Shown piece by piece: positions 1 through 7,306 of a stretch of 64,000 nt of DNA. Source of the DNA: Firmicutes bacterium CAG:582 (GTDB taxonomy: Bacteria > Bacillota_I > Bacilli_A > RF39 > UBA660); contig FR884184.1 of NCBI GenBank assembly GCA_000435515.1, positions 48,829 through 112,828 on the forward strand, in the 5' to 3' direction. Position numbers and translations under genes: made by a program. The first letter of the stretch is position 1, and every line of letters begins with the position of its first letter. Below the pieces are notes generated by a model. It ran no database searches, had not been told where the DNA came from, and saw only the letters and a program-made list of their open reading frames with translations.

Positions 1-2
1 AT

Positions 3-47
3 AATGAAGAACTTGATTATGAGATGAATAGAGGAAGAAGTCTTTAG
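3..47 (+). CDS. C-terminal tail of an upstream gene (partial)
   Basis: One frame is open from the window edge to a TAG at 45-47 and would give a 14-residue acidic/basic tail ending GRSL. It is followed directly by a hairpin with a T-rich tail, as expected for the end of a gene. Nothing about its identity can be read. The other two frames close within about 30 bases, which weakly supports this frame. Confidence 0.35.
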   Translation, partial: NEELDYEMNRGRSL

Positions 48-62
48 GCTTCTTTCTTTTAT
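35..62 (+). terminator. Terminator before tig
   Basis: AAGAAG (35-40) pairs with CTTCTT (49-54) across an 8-base loop and a T-rich tail follows. It separates the upstream partial gene from the tig promoter. Confidence 0.6.
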
Positions 63-67
63 TTAAC

Positions 68-96
68 TTGATTTTGAAAGTTATATAATATATAAT
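68..96 (+). promoter_or_regulatory. tig promoter
   Basis: TTGATT (68-73), a 17-base spacer and TATAAT (91-96) form a good sigma-A promoter. The start codon of tig lies 28 bases further on, after a GGAAG ribosome site. Confidence 0.65.
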
Positions 97-124
97 ATTT
101 AAAGTAAATGAAAGGAAGAATACT

Positions 125-1369
125 ATGAAGAATGTTAAAGTAGTAAAAATCACTGTTGAAGGTGAAGATTGGGAAAAATGCATAGATAAAGCATTCTCAA
201 AAAAGAAAAAAGATATAAAAGTAGACGGATTTAGAAAGGGTGCTGTTTCTAAAGAAGTTTATATTAAAAAAGTAGGAATTGAATCCCTTTTTATGGATGC
301 ATGTGATATAGCAGTTAATGAAAGATATGAAAGTGCTTTAAAAGAAGCTGATATTGAACTTGCTTGTGAACCAAGTGTAAATGTTGTATCTGTTGATAAA
401 GATAAATGTGAAATTGAATTTACATTTATATCTAAACCAGAAGTTACTCTAGGAGCTTATACTAAACTTGGTGTTAAACGCGAAGAGGTTAAAGTAGAAA
501 AAGAAGAAATTGAACATGAAATCGATCATATAAAAGAACATATGGCTGAAGTCGTTATTAAAGAAAACGGTACTGTTGAAGAAGGAAATACAGCCGTAAT
601 CGACTTTGAAGGATTTGTTGATGGCAAGAAACTTGAAGGAGGAACTGGAGCTAATTATCCACTAGAAATTGGTTCAAATACATTTATTCCAGGATTTGAA
701 AGTGGACTTATTGGTGCTAGTGTTGGAGAAACTCGTGAATTAAATTTAAAATTCCCAGAAAACTACACTGAAGAACTTAAAAACAAGGATGTATTATTTA
801 AAGTTACAGTAAGAGAGATTAAAGAAAGAGTTATGCCTGAAATGAATAAAGATTTCTTTGAAGATCTAGGAATTGAAGGCGTTGATTCTAAAGAAACTTT
901 AGAAAGTCATGTTAAAAAAGAACTTGAAGATAGAAAAAATCATGAAGCTGATGACAAATATATTGATGAACTATTACATATCGCAACTGATAATATGAAA
1001 GTAGAAATCAATAATGAAATAATTGATTCTGAAGTAGAAAGAATGATTCAACAATATAGACAAGAATTAAGCATGCAAGGTGTTAGTCTAGAGCAATATT
1101 TATCTATGACAGGTACTAAACTTGAAGATATGAAATCTATGATGAAACCTCAAGCTATAGCTAGAATTAAGACTAGATATTTACTTGAAGCAATTGTTGA
1201 TGAAAAGAAAATTGAAGTCGAAGAAGAAGCTGTTGAAAAAGAAATTAAAGATGCTTGTGAAAAGTATGGTATTGAAAGAGATGAATTCTTAAAATACGTT
1301 GGTGGAGAAGACGGAATCAGATACGATTTGAAAATGCGTAAAGCAATTGATATCATTAAAGAGGGTTAA
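125..1369 (+). CDS. tig: Trigger factor (ribosome-associated chaperone, FKBP-type prolyl isomerase)
   Basis: A 414-residue protein, close to the usual 420-450. It binds at the ribosome exit tunnel and shields nascent chains, with peptidyl-prolyl isomerase activity. The N-terminal ribosome-binding domain (about 1-130) contains the signature loop as GFRKGAVSKE, a variant of GFRxGxxP in which the proline is replaced. The FKBP domain (about 150-235) starts at GNTAVIDFEGFVDG, and the rest is the helical SurA-like chaperone arm. It has its own promoter and ends in a terminator shared with the convergent flippase gene. Confidence 0.95.
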   Translation: MKNVKVVKITVEGEDWEKCIDKAFSKKKKDIKVDGFRKGAVSKEVYIKKVGIESLFMDACDIAVNERYESALKEADIELACEPSVNVVSVDKDKCEIEFTFISKPEVTLGAYTKLGVKREEVKVEKEEIEHEIDHIKEHMAEVVIKENGTVEEGNTAVIDFEGFVDGKKLEGGTGANYPLEIGSNTFIPGFESGLIGASVGETRELNLKFPENYTEELKNKDVLFKVTVREIKERVMPEMNKDFFEDLGIEGVDSKETLESHVKKELEDRKNHEADDKYIDELLHIATDNMKVEINNEIIDSEVERMIQQYRQELSMQGVSLEQYLSMTGTKLEDMKSMMKPQAIARIKTRYLLEAIVDEKKIEVEEEAVEKEIKDACEKYGIERDEFLKYVGGEDGIRYDLKMRKAIDIIKEG

Positions 1370-1382
1370 TCCTCTTTTTTTT
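1360..1382. terminator. Terminator between tig and the flippase gene
   Basis: AGAGG (1360-1364) pairs with CCTCT (1371-1375), followed by a run of T. The hairpin includes the tig stop codon and lies between two converging genes. The T-run favours the + strand. Confidence 0.7.
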
Positions 1383-2664
1383 ATAAATAATTTAGACTTC
1401 TTAATTTACTACTATTTAGATATACAACACATAAAATGCTTACAATTTCAGATATTATTAATGGATAAATACCAATACTTAAAAGACATGTAACAATCAT
1501 AATTATAGTTTTAAAAATGGAACTTATAAGAGTTACTTTCATAGTGTATGCTGAATAATTTAGACCTTGTAAAGTGCTAACTAAAGGGCCTTCTAAATAG
1601 AAAATTGGGAAAAATATTGAAAGTAAATGAATGTAGTCATAACCTTTATTCGTGTTATATACAAGACTTAACACAAAATTTCCTTTGAAAAACACAAATG
1701 TACAAAATAAAGCTCCGATTAAAAATGAAATAATCATACTTTGTCTTAATCTTCTTTTAATATATATTTTATCATTATAATGTTTTGATACTTCTGGTAT
1801 TAATGTTGTATTTAGTGCAAGAGTAAAAAATGATGGCATAGTTAGTATCGGAATAACGTATGCATTATATATGGCATATTCACTTTCGATAAAATTTGAA
1901 GAATAACCTACGAATAAGAGCATGTTCGTTAAGATTATTGGTTCTAAAAAGTAACAGATATTACCAATTAATCTTGAAGAAACTGATGGTATAGAGATGC
2001 TAAATACATCATATGCAATGTGCTTATCCGGTAAAATATCTGACATGGTAAAATGAGAGTTTTTAGGAGCAAAGAAAAGATATACAATAATCTGTACAAG
2101 TTCACATATGGCAGATATTATTATGTAACCAGTAACGGCATGAGTGGTTGAAATATTCATAAGGTAAGGGACTATTAAAAGAAGTAGAATTAATCTTGCA
2201 AGTTGTTCAAATATACTTGATATAGCATTCGGTAGCATGTTTTGCTTTCCAAAATAGTAACCTTTTATTATTCCGGAAATGGTTGTAAAGGGAATGACAA
2301 ATGAAATTGATATTAAGGGATAATATAGATTAGGATTTTTTAATAAATTATTAGCTAAAAATGGAGAAAAAGCAAAAATTATTCCGATCATAACTATGTT
2401 AAATAAAAGAGAAATTGGGATCACTGATGCAAAAATACGTATTCCTCGATAATTATTTCTAGCCATGATAACACTTATAGCATAAGGAAGACCTAGCTGA
2501 GTTATTGCGATAATAAGTGAATAACTTGGCATAATTAAAGAATATAAATTAATTCCGTCTTTAATAATTCTTGTGAATATTATTTTAATAAAGAAACCTA
2601 GAAGTTTTGTAACAAGGGTGCCAACAAGTAGAATAATGGTTGATTTGATGAACGTATTTTTCAT
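1381..2664 (-). CDS. MATE/MOP-superfamily flippase (SpoVB/MurJ-like polysaccharide exporter)
   Basis: A 427-residue integral membrane protein with about 12 hydrophobic segments and the MOP-superfamily pattern near its N-terminus (short helix, GFFIKIIFTRIIKDG loop, then a long helix). Relatives flip lipid-linked precursors: MurJ moves lipid II and SpoVB acts in spore cortex assembly. It lies back to back with comN, as spoVB lies beside comN in Bacillus, which favours a SpoVB-type origin. It is shorter than the usual 500-550 residues and the C-terminal end appears trimmed. Whether it acts as the essential lipid II flippase or in another polymer pathway cannot be read. Confidence 0.8.
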   Translation of the reverse strand: MKNTFIKSTIILLVGTLVTKLLGFFIKIIFTRIIKDGINLYSLIMPSYSLIIAITQLGLPYAISVIMARNNYRGIRIFASVIPISLLFNIVMIGIIFAFSPFLANNLLKNPNLYYPLISISFVIPFTTISGIIKGYYFGKQNMLPNAISSIFEQLARLILLLLIVPYLMNISTTHAVTGYIIISAICELVQIIVYLFFAPKNSHFTMSDILPDKHIAYDVFSISIPSVSSRLIGNICYFLEPIILTNMLLFVGYSSNFIESEYAIYNAYVIPILTMPSFFTLALNTTLIPEVSKHYNDKIYIKRRLRQSMIISFLIGALFCTFVFFKGNFVLSLVYNTNKGYDYIHLLSIFFPIFYLEGPLVSTLQGLNYSAYTMKVTLISSIFKTIIMIVTCLLSIGIYPLIISEIVSILCVVYLNSSKLRSLNYL

Positions 2665-2743
2665 AACATCCTCCTTTAAATTTAAACCAAAATATTATAT
2701 AATAATATATGAAAAAACATTCTTAATTATTAAAGGAGAAAAT

Positions 2744-3001
2744 ATGGAAAAGAAAATTAATACTCAAAGGGATTTATATAATAAAGTGTTACCAGCTTTG
2801 AAAACAAAAAGACATGAACTCATTTCGGCTGGTATAAAAATAGTTAAAGAAGAAGATATTTGGAATTATAATAAAAATAAAAAATGGAAGAATGCGACAT
2901 CTTTGACTTTAGCGGGTATAGTTGATGATATTTTAAATACTGATAATCAAGAATATGAAAATTATGTAGTACAAAAAATAAATAATTTGCAAGGTGAATA
3001 A
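2744..3001 (+). CDS. comN: ComN-like post-transcriptional regulator
   Basis: An 85-residue protein starting at the ATG at 2744, preceded by AAAGGAG; a longer reading from 2573 would overlap the divergent flippase gene and has no ribosome site. The pattern LYNKVLPALKTKRHEL, then a Glu-Asp-Ile-Trp motif and KKWK, matches the ComN/YrzD post-transcriptional regulator family, which in Bacillus regulates late competence comE mRNA. The neighbour (SpoVB-type flippase) is the same as in Bacillus. The stop codon lies two bases before rel, so the genes are cotranscribed. Confidence 0.75.
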   Translation: MEKKINTQRDLYNKVLPALKTKRHELISAGIKIVKEEDIWNYNKNKKWKNATSLTLAGIVDDILNTDNQEYENYVVQKINNLQGE

Positions 3002-3003
3002 AT

Positions 3004-5151
3004 ATGGAAAAATTATACGAAGAACTTTTAAAAAAATGTGAAGAAAACGGTTATAGTGATGAAGAAATCGAAAACATTAAACGCGCTTATGAATTTGCTT
3101 ATAAGTGTCATAAGGGTAAAATGCGTAAAAATAATGAGGAGTTTATTACCCATCCTTTAAATGTTGCTTTGATATGTGCTTCTTTAAATGTTGATTCAAC
3201 AACCATAATTTCTGCACTTGTTCATGAAACGATTGATAATGGACCATCTTCTTTGGAAGAAATAGAAAGTCTATTTGGAGAAGAAGTTATGCATATTGTT
3301 TCATCCTTAATGAAAGTTAATAGATTAAAACTTACTGATGAATCAGAATCTACTTCTCTTTATTTAAGAAAAGTACTTGTTGCTCTATCAGAGGATGTGC
3401 GAGTTTTAATAATTAAACTTGCTGGTCGTGTTCATAATATGCGTACGATTTATCCATTTTCAAAGGAAAAGCAAAGACTTAAAGCAATAGAAACTCAAAA
3501 TGTACTTATTCCAATTGCTCATAGATTGGGAATAAATCAATTAAAAACAGAACTTGAGGATATATGTTTTAGAGTTTTAAAAAATGAAGATTATAAAAGT
3601 GTTGAAGAATCTTTACCAGCTAGTCGTGAAAAGTTAAATGAGATATTAGAGGAAACAAAAGAAACTATTATTGAAGAGTTAAAACAAAACAATATAAGTT
3701 TTGAGATAAAGGGTAGGGTAAAGAGTAATTCTTCAATATATAACAAATTATCTAAGGGTAAAAAGATGAGTGAAATATATGATATCATTGGACTTAGAAT
3801 TATTTGTGAGGAAGAAAGTGAATGTTATTTAATTATTGGTTTAATTCATTCGCTTTATAGACCAATTCCTAAACGTTTTAAAGATTATATTTCGATGCCA
3901 AAGGGAAACTCTTATCAATCATTACATACCGGTGTTTTTGGCCCAGAAGGATTTCCTGTAGAAGTTCAAGTTAGAACAAAAGAAATGAATGAAATTGCAG
4001 AACATGGTGTGGCATCTCACTGGTCATATAAAGAGCATTCTAAACAAATTCAAAATGTTATGGAACAAAAACTGCAAATGTTTAGAAATATAATCGAAGC
4101 TAACTCGAATGATATAACTGATGATGATACTTTTGCTCAAAACATGAGTGAACTTTTAAGCACTTCAATATATGTTTATACTCCAAAAGGAGATGTTGTT
4201 GAACTTCCTGAAGGCTCTTGCCCAGTGGATTTTGCTTATAGAATTCATTCACGAGTTGGAGATACAACAATTGGAGCAATTGTAAACGATACAATCGTAC
4301 CATTAGATTACCATCTTCAAGATAATGATATAGTTAAAATCATGACAAATGCTCAAAGTGAACCAAATAAGGATTGGTTAAATTTTGTAAAAACAACTCA
4401 AGCTAAAGCTAAAATTAAAGCTTTCTTTTCTAAAAAAGATCGTGAGGAATATATTGAACGTGGTAGAAACTTGCTAGAAAAGGAATTAAAAAGACAACAT
4501 ATCACTGTATCATCAGCGTTGGATGATGAACATATAAATAAACTTGTAAGTGATTTAAAAGTTACTAATTTTGATGAAGTATTATTAAATATTGGAGCTT
4601 TAAGATATACACCAAGTTATATTGTAGATTTAATGTACAATGATAAAAAGAACGTTCAAGATGTTCTTTTGGATAAGGTAATGAATTCAAGCACACTTCC
4701 TAAGGTAAATCATAAAAATGATATTGTGGTTTCAGGATGCGATGATATTCTTGTTAATCTTGCAAGTTGTTGTAAACCAGTATTTGGTGATGAAATTATA
4801 GGATATATCACTAAAGGACAAGGAATAACTGTTCATAAAAAGGATTGTGTAAATGTTAAAGATCTAAATGAAAGATTGATTGATGTTTATTGGAATGAAA
4901 ATAGAAATGACGAAAATAAATATTATATTTCAAAGATAACCGTATATACCAATGGAGTTCAAAATAATATACTTGATATTGTAACTAAATCCACGGTTAG
5001 AGGGATAAATATTAATAGTATAAATGAAGTTAATAAAGGTGGAAAAGTTTGCTATGATTTAATTTTAAAAGTAAAAAACAAAGCTGATCTTGATAACTTT
5101 ATAGAAGATTTAAGAACTTTAAAATTTGTTACAAGCATAAGTAGGTATTAA
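3004..5151 (+). CDS. rel: RelA/SpoT-family (p)ppGpp synthetase with degenerate hydrolase site
   Basis: 715 residues with the full long-Rel layout: HD domain (about 20-180), synthetase (about 235-345), TGS (about 390-450), zinc-finger/conserved Cys region (about 585-620) and ACT (about 640-715). The synthetase keeps R238, K240, D260, Y304 and E320 and has the RFKD loop (291-294) typical of bifunctional Rel. The HD domain keeps H50 and H74, but the metal- and water-handling residues differ: HDxxED is H74-E75-T-I-D78-N79, and the LADR aspartate is G141. On established knowledge of Rel structures, this predicts strong or complete loss of (p)ppGpp hydrolysis. It lies between comN and dtd; rel-dtd adjacency is standard in Bacilli. 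Confidence 0.93.
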   Translation: MEKLYEELLKKCEENGYSDEEIENIKRAYEFAYKCHKGKMRKNNEEFITHPLNVALICASLNVDSTTIISALVHETIDNGPSSLEEIESLFGEEVMHIVSSLMKVNRLKLTDESESTSLYLRKVLVALSEDVRVLIIKLAGRVHNMRTIYPFSKEKQRLKAIETQNVLIPIAHRLGINQLKTELEDICFRVLKNEDYKSVEESLPASREKLNEILEETKETIIEELKQNNISFEIKGRVKSNSSIYNKLSKGKKMSEIYDIIGLRIICEEESECYLIIGLIHSLYRPIPKRFKDYISMPKGNSYQSLHTGVFGPEGFPVEVQVRTKEMNEIAEHGVASHWSYKEHSKQIQNVMEQKLQMFRNIIEANSNDITDDDTFAQNMSELLSTSIYVYTPKGDVVELPEGSCPVDFAYRIHSRVGDTTIGAIVNDTIVPLDYHLQDNDIVKIMTNAQSEPNKDWLNFVKTTQAKAKIKAFFSKKDREEYIERGRNLLEKELKRQHITVSSALDDEHINKLVSDLKVTNFDEVLLNIGALRYTPSYIVDLMYNDKKNVQDVLLDKVMNSSTLPKVNHKNDIVVSGCDDILVNLASCCKPVFGDEIIGYITKGQGITVHKKDCVNVKDLNERLIDVYWNENRNDENKYYISKITVYTNGVQNNILDIVTKSTVRGININSINEVNKGGKVCYDLILKVKNKADLDNFIEDLRTLKFVTSISRY

Positions 5152-5152
5152 T

Positions 5153-5599
5153 ATGAAGTTAGTTGTGATGCGTAGCAAAAAATCTAGTGTGACAGTTGAA
5201 AATGAAACTATTGGGAAAATTGAATATGGACTTATGATACTTGTTGGAATAAGTGTTGATGACACCTTAGAAGATGTCCAAAAATTAGCTGGTAAAGTTT
5301 TAAATTTACGAATTTTTGATGATGAAACTGGAGTTATGAATAAGTCAATCTTGGATGTTGGTGGAAGTGTACTTTCAATTTCTCAGTTCACTTTACTTGC
5401 TGAAACTAAAAAAGGAAATCGACCAAGCTATATAAAAGCGATGAAAGGTGAACAAGCTATAGTTTTATATAATGAATTCAATAGAATTTTAAGCGAGCGT
5501 GTTCCAGTAGAAACCGGTAAGTTTGGTGCTGATATGCAAGTATCAATCTTAAATGATGGTCCAATAACAATCATAATGGATAGTAAAGGTGACAAATAG
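5153..5599 (+). CDS. dtd: D-aminoacyl-tRNA deacylase
   Basis: 148 residues, full length. It removes D-amino acids (and glycine from tRNA-Ala) from mischarged tRNAs. The two cross-subunit signatures are present: SISQFTLLAET (SQFTL motif) and NDGPIT (the NxGPxT motif). It starts one base after the rel stop codon, so translation is probably coupled, and it closes the comN-rel-dtd operon before a terminator. Confidence 0.95.
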   Translation: MKLVVMRSKKSSVTVENETIGKIEYGLMILVGISVDDTLEDVQKLAGKVLNLRIFDDETGVMNKSILDVGGSVLSISQFTLLAETKKGNRPSYIKAMKGEQAIVLYNEFNRILSERVPVETGKFGADMQVSILNDGPITIIMDSKGDK

Positions 5600-5610
5600 T
5601 CACTTTTTTT
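5589..5610 (+). terminator. Terminator after dtd
   Basis: GTGAC (5589-5593) pairs with GTCAC (5599-5603), followed by seven T. It overlaps the end of dtd. Confidence 0.75.
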
Positions 5611-5620
5611 CTTTGATTTA

Positions 5621-5629
5621 TGCTATAAT
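5621..5629 (+). promoter_or_regulatory. Extended -10 promoter for the TMEM43-like gene
   Basis: TGCTATAAT (5621-5629) is an extended -10 element 19 bases before the ATG. A convincing -35 is not visible. The same core, TGCTATAAT, precedes uvrC (about 7273). Confidence 0.5.
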
Positions 5630-5647
5630 AAGTTTGGATGTGATAAT

Positions 5648-6493
5648 ATGAGTAATAAACTTAAAGGATTTTGTTTGATAATTTTGGCAATAGGGGTATT
5701 TGTTATGACAGTCATTTTTAATAACAATGACAATAAGATAGCCACTGAACTTTACAATAATTATGAAAATGTTTCATCAACGGAAGTGAAAGAAGAAAAT
5801 AATGGCAAATTGGTTGCTACAAATGGTGAGATTACACTTCTTCAAGAAGAGTTAACCGATGAAGATTTTAATGTATCTGTTTCTTCTGCTGTTTTAAAAA
5901 GAAAAGTTGAAGTATTTGTTTGGACAGAAGAACAAACAACTGAAAACGGACAAACTTCGTATACTTATAGAAAAAAATGGTCAGATGAATTAATAGACTC
6001 TTCAAAATTTAGATTTCAAGATAGATATATAAATCCAAAGAAAATATCTTATGAATCAAAAACAATTTATAATAATCAAGTTAAACTTGGAGCATTTACC
6101 TTAGGTGAAAATGAACTTAAACAATTAAGTGTTAAAACAAAGCTTACTCCTAATGTAAATAAAAAGAAACTTCCTAAAGGATTTAGCATTGTAGGAGATT
6201 ATATAACTGATGCTAAAAATATTGAATCTCCAGAAGTTGGAAATATAAGAATATCTTATACATATAATGTTGATTCGAGTTTAAGCGTACTTGCAAAACA
6301 AAATGGTACATCTTTTGATTACTATAAAACAAAAAATGAAAAACAAGTAGATGTTTTACTAAGCGGTATAAAAAATGGTGAAGAGATTATTAAGTGTTTT
6401 GAAAATAATAACTATACTAGAAATAATATTTTAGTCATAATTGCTTTAGTTTTAACGACTTTAGGAATAATTAAATTAATGAAAAAAGAATAG
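5648..6493 (+). CDS. TMEM43-family membrane protein
   Basis: 281 residues with a TM helix at the N-terminus (about 8-26) and another at the C-terminus (about 262-278), separated by a long external or lumenal domain. GKLVATNGEI, AVLKRKVEVFVW, the Y-rich segment, then KWSDELIDSSKF follow the order of the TMEM43 family, known from animals (where it is a nuclear-envelope protein) and scattered bacteria. The bacterial function is unknown. It forms a single-gene unit with its own promoter and ends at a terminator shared with the convergent gene. Confidence 0.75.
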   Translation: MSNKLKGFCLIILAIGVFVMTVIFNNNDNKIATELYNNYENVSSTEVKEENNGKLVATNGEITLLQEELTDEDFNVSVSSAVLKRKVEVFVWTEEQTTENGQTSYTYRKKWSDELIDSSKFRFQDRYINPKKISYESKTIYNNQVKLGAFTLGENELKQLSVKTKLTPNVNKKKLPKGFSIVGDYITDAKNIESPEVGNIRISYTYNVDSSLSVLAKQNGTSFDYYKTKNEKQVDVLLSGIKNGEEIIKCFENNNYTRNNILVIIALVLTTLGIIKLMKKE

Positions 6494-6511
6494 AATTAAC
6501 TATTCTTTTTT
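6482..6511. terminator. Bidirectional terminator
   Basis: AAAAAAGAATAG (6482-6493) and CTATTCTTTTTT (6500-6511) form a long A/T-flanked hairpin between two converging genes, overlapping the stop codon of the first and the end of the second. Confidence 0.8.
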
Positions 6512-6849
6512 AAATTGGAAGCCATTGCTCCTAAAGAAGAGGATATAATAATAAGTAAATAAAAGATAATCATATATAATGATAAACCAGTTTTAAATAT
6601 TAAAGATAGTAAGAAGAAAATTGCTGAATATAATGTCCCACAAAGAAGACCTTTTGTGTAACCTCTTTCCATTGAAACATCAGCTATCATATATCCATAT
6701 ATGAAAAATATCGCGATAGTTAGTAATAAATATAATAAAGGAAATATACTTACATTAAATAGATTGATTAAAGAAAATATAATTGTAAGCACCAATATTG
6801 AAACTAGAGGAACCAAACTTATTTTTAAATATTTTTTCAAAATTATCAC
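6496..6849 (-). CDS. Small four-helix membrane protein (TIGR04086/YrzE-like)
   Basis: 117 residues with four hydrophobic segments (about 11-31, 36-57, 66-88, 92-112) and the RGYTKGLLCG loop between helices 2 and 3 that recalls the TIGR04086/YrzE family, common in Firmicutes near secDF-comN. Function is unknown. It may form a unit with the upstream yigZ-like gene on the same strand (33-base gap). Confidence 0.6.
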   Translation of the reverse strand: MIILKKYLKISLVPLVSILVLTIIFSLINLFNVSIFPLLYLLLTIAIFFIYGYMIADVSMERGYTKGLLCGTLYSAIFFLLSLIFKTGLSLYMIIFYLLIIISSSLGAMASNLKKNS

Positions 6850-6881
6850 CTAGTTAAATATATTATTTATTTTTTTAATTA

Positions 6882-7241
6882 TTACAATTTAATAACTTCG
6901 TTTGCTGTATGTGAGTAACTTCTAAGAAGTGGTCCAGCACCCAGTTTTATTCCTCCAAAGTAACGAACCACACATATGAAGACGTTATTTAAATTGTTTC
7001 TTTCAATGATGTTATATATTGGAAGACCAGCTGTGTTGCTTGGTTCTTTATCATCACTTTTTTTCGCTGTATTTTCAAATTTATAGGCATATGGAATATG
7101 TCTTGCTTTTTTATGTTCAATTTTTAAACTATTTAGGATTTCTTGAACATCTTCAATTGAGTCCAATTCATAATAATATCCAATAAATTTAGATTTTTTT
7201 ATTTCATAAGTATAAGTGTTTAATAGTTTCAAAACAATCAC
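6882..7241 (-). CDS. yigZ: YigZ/IMPACT-family protein, N-terminal domain only
   Basis: 119 residues. The IMPACT/UPF0029 domain is clear: KSKFIGYYYEL, then KKARHIPYAYKF, SDDKEPSNTAGLPIY and FGGIKLGAGPLLRSYS. The family is linked to translation-stress regulation (IMPACT inhibits GCN2 activation in eukaryotes). Bacterial YigZ/YvyE proteins have about 200-215 residues with a second ferredoxin-like domain (DUF1949), and this one stops right after the first. The stop is a normal TAA and no matching sequence follows, so a stable short form is likely. Confidence 0.85.
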   Translation of the reverse strand: MIVLKLLNTYTYEIKKSKFIGYYYELDSIEDVQEILNSLKIEHKKARHIPYAYKFENTAKKSDDKEPSNTAGLPIYNIIERNNLNNVFICVVRYFGGIKLGAGPLLRSYSHTANEVIKL

Positions 7242-7306
7242 CTAATTTATAATAACATAAATGAGTAATTATTTGCTATAATAAGAATAAGTTTGGAAGT
7301 GATTTA

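Noticed and set aside
2573..2743. N-terminal extension of comN to 2573
   Set aside because: It would overlap the divergent flippase gene, lacks a ribosome site, and the family starts at the ATG at 2744 preceded by AAAGGAG.
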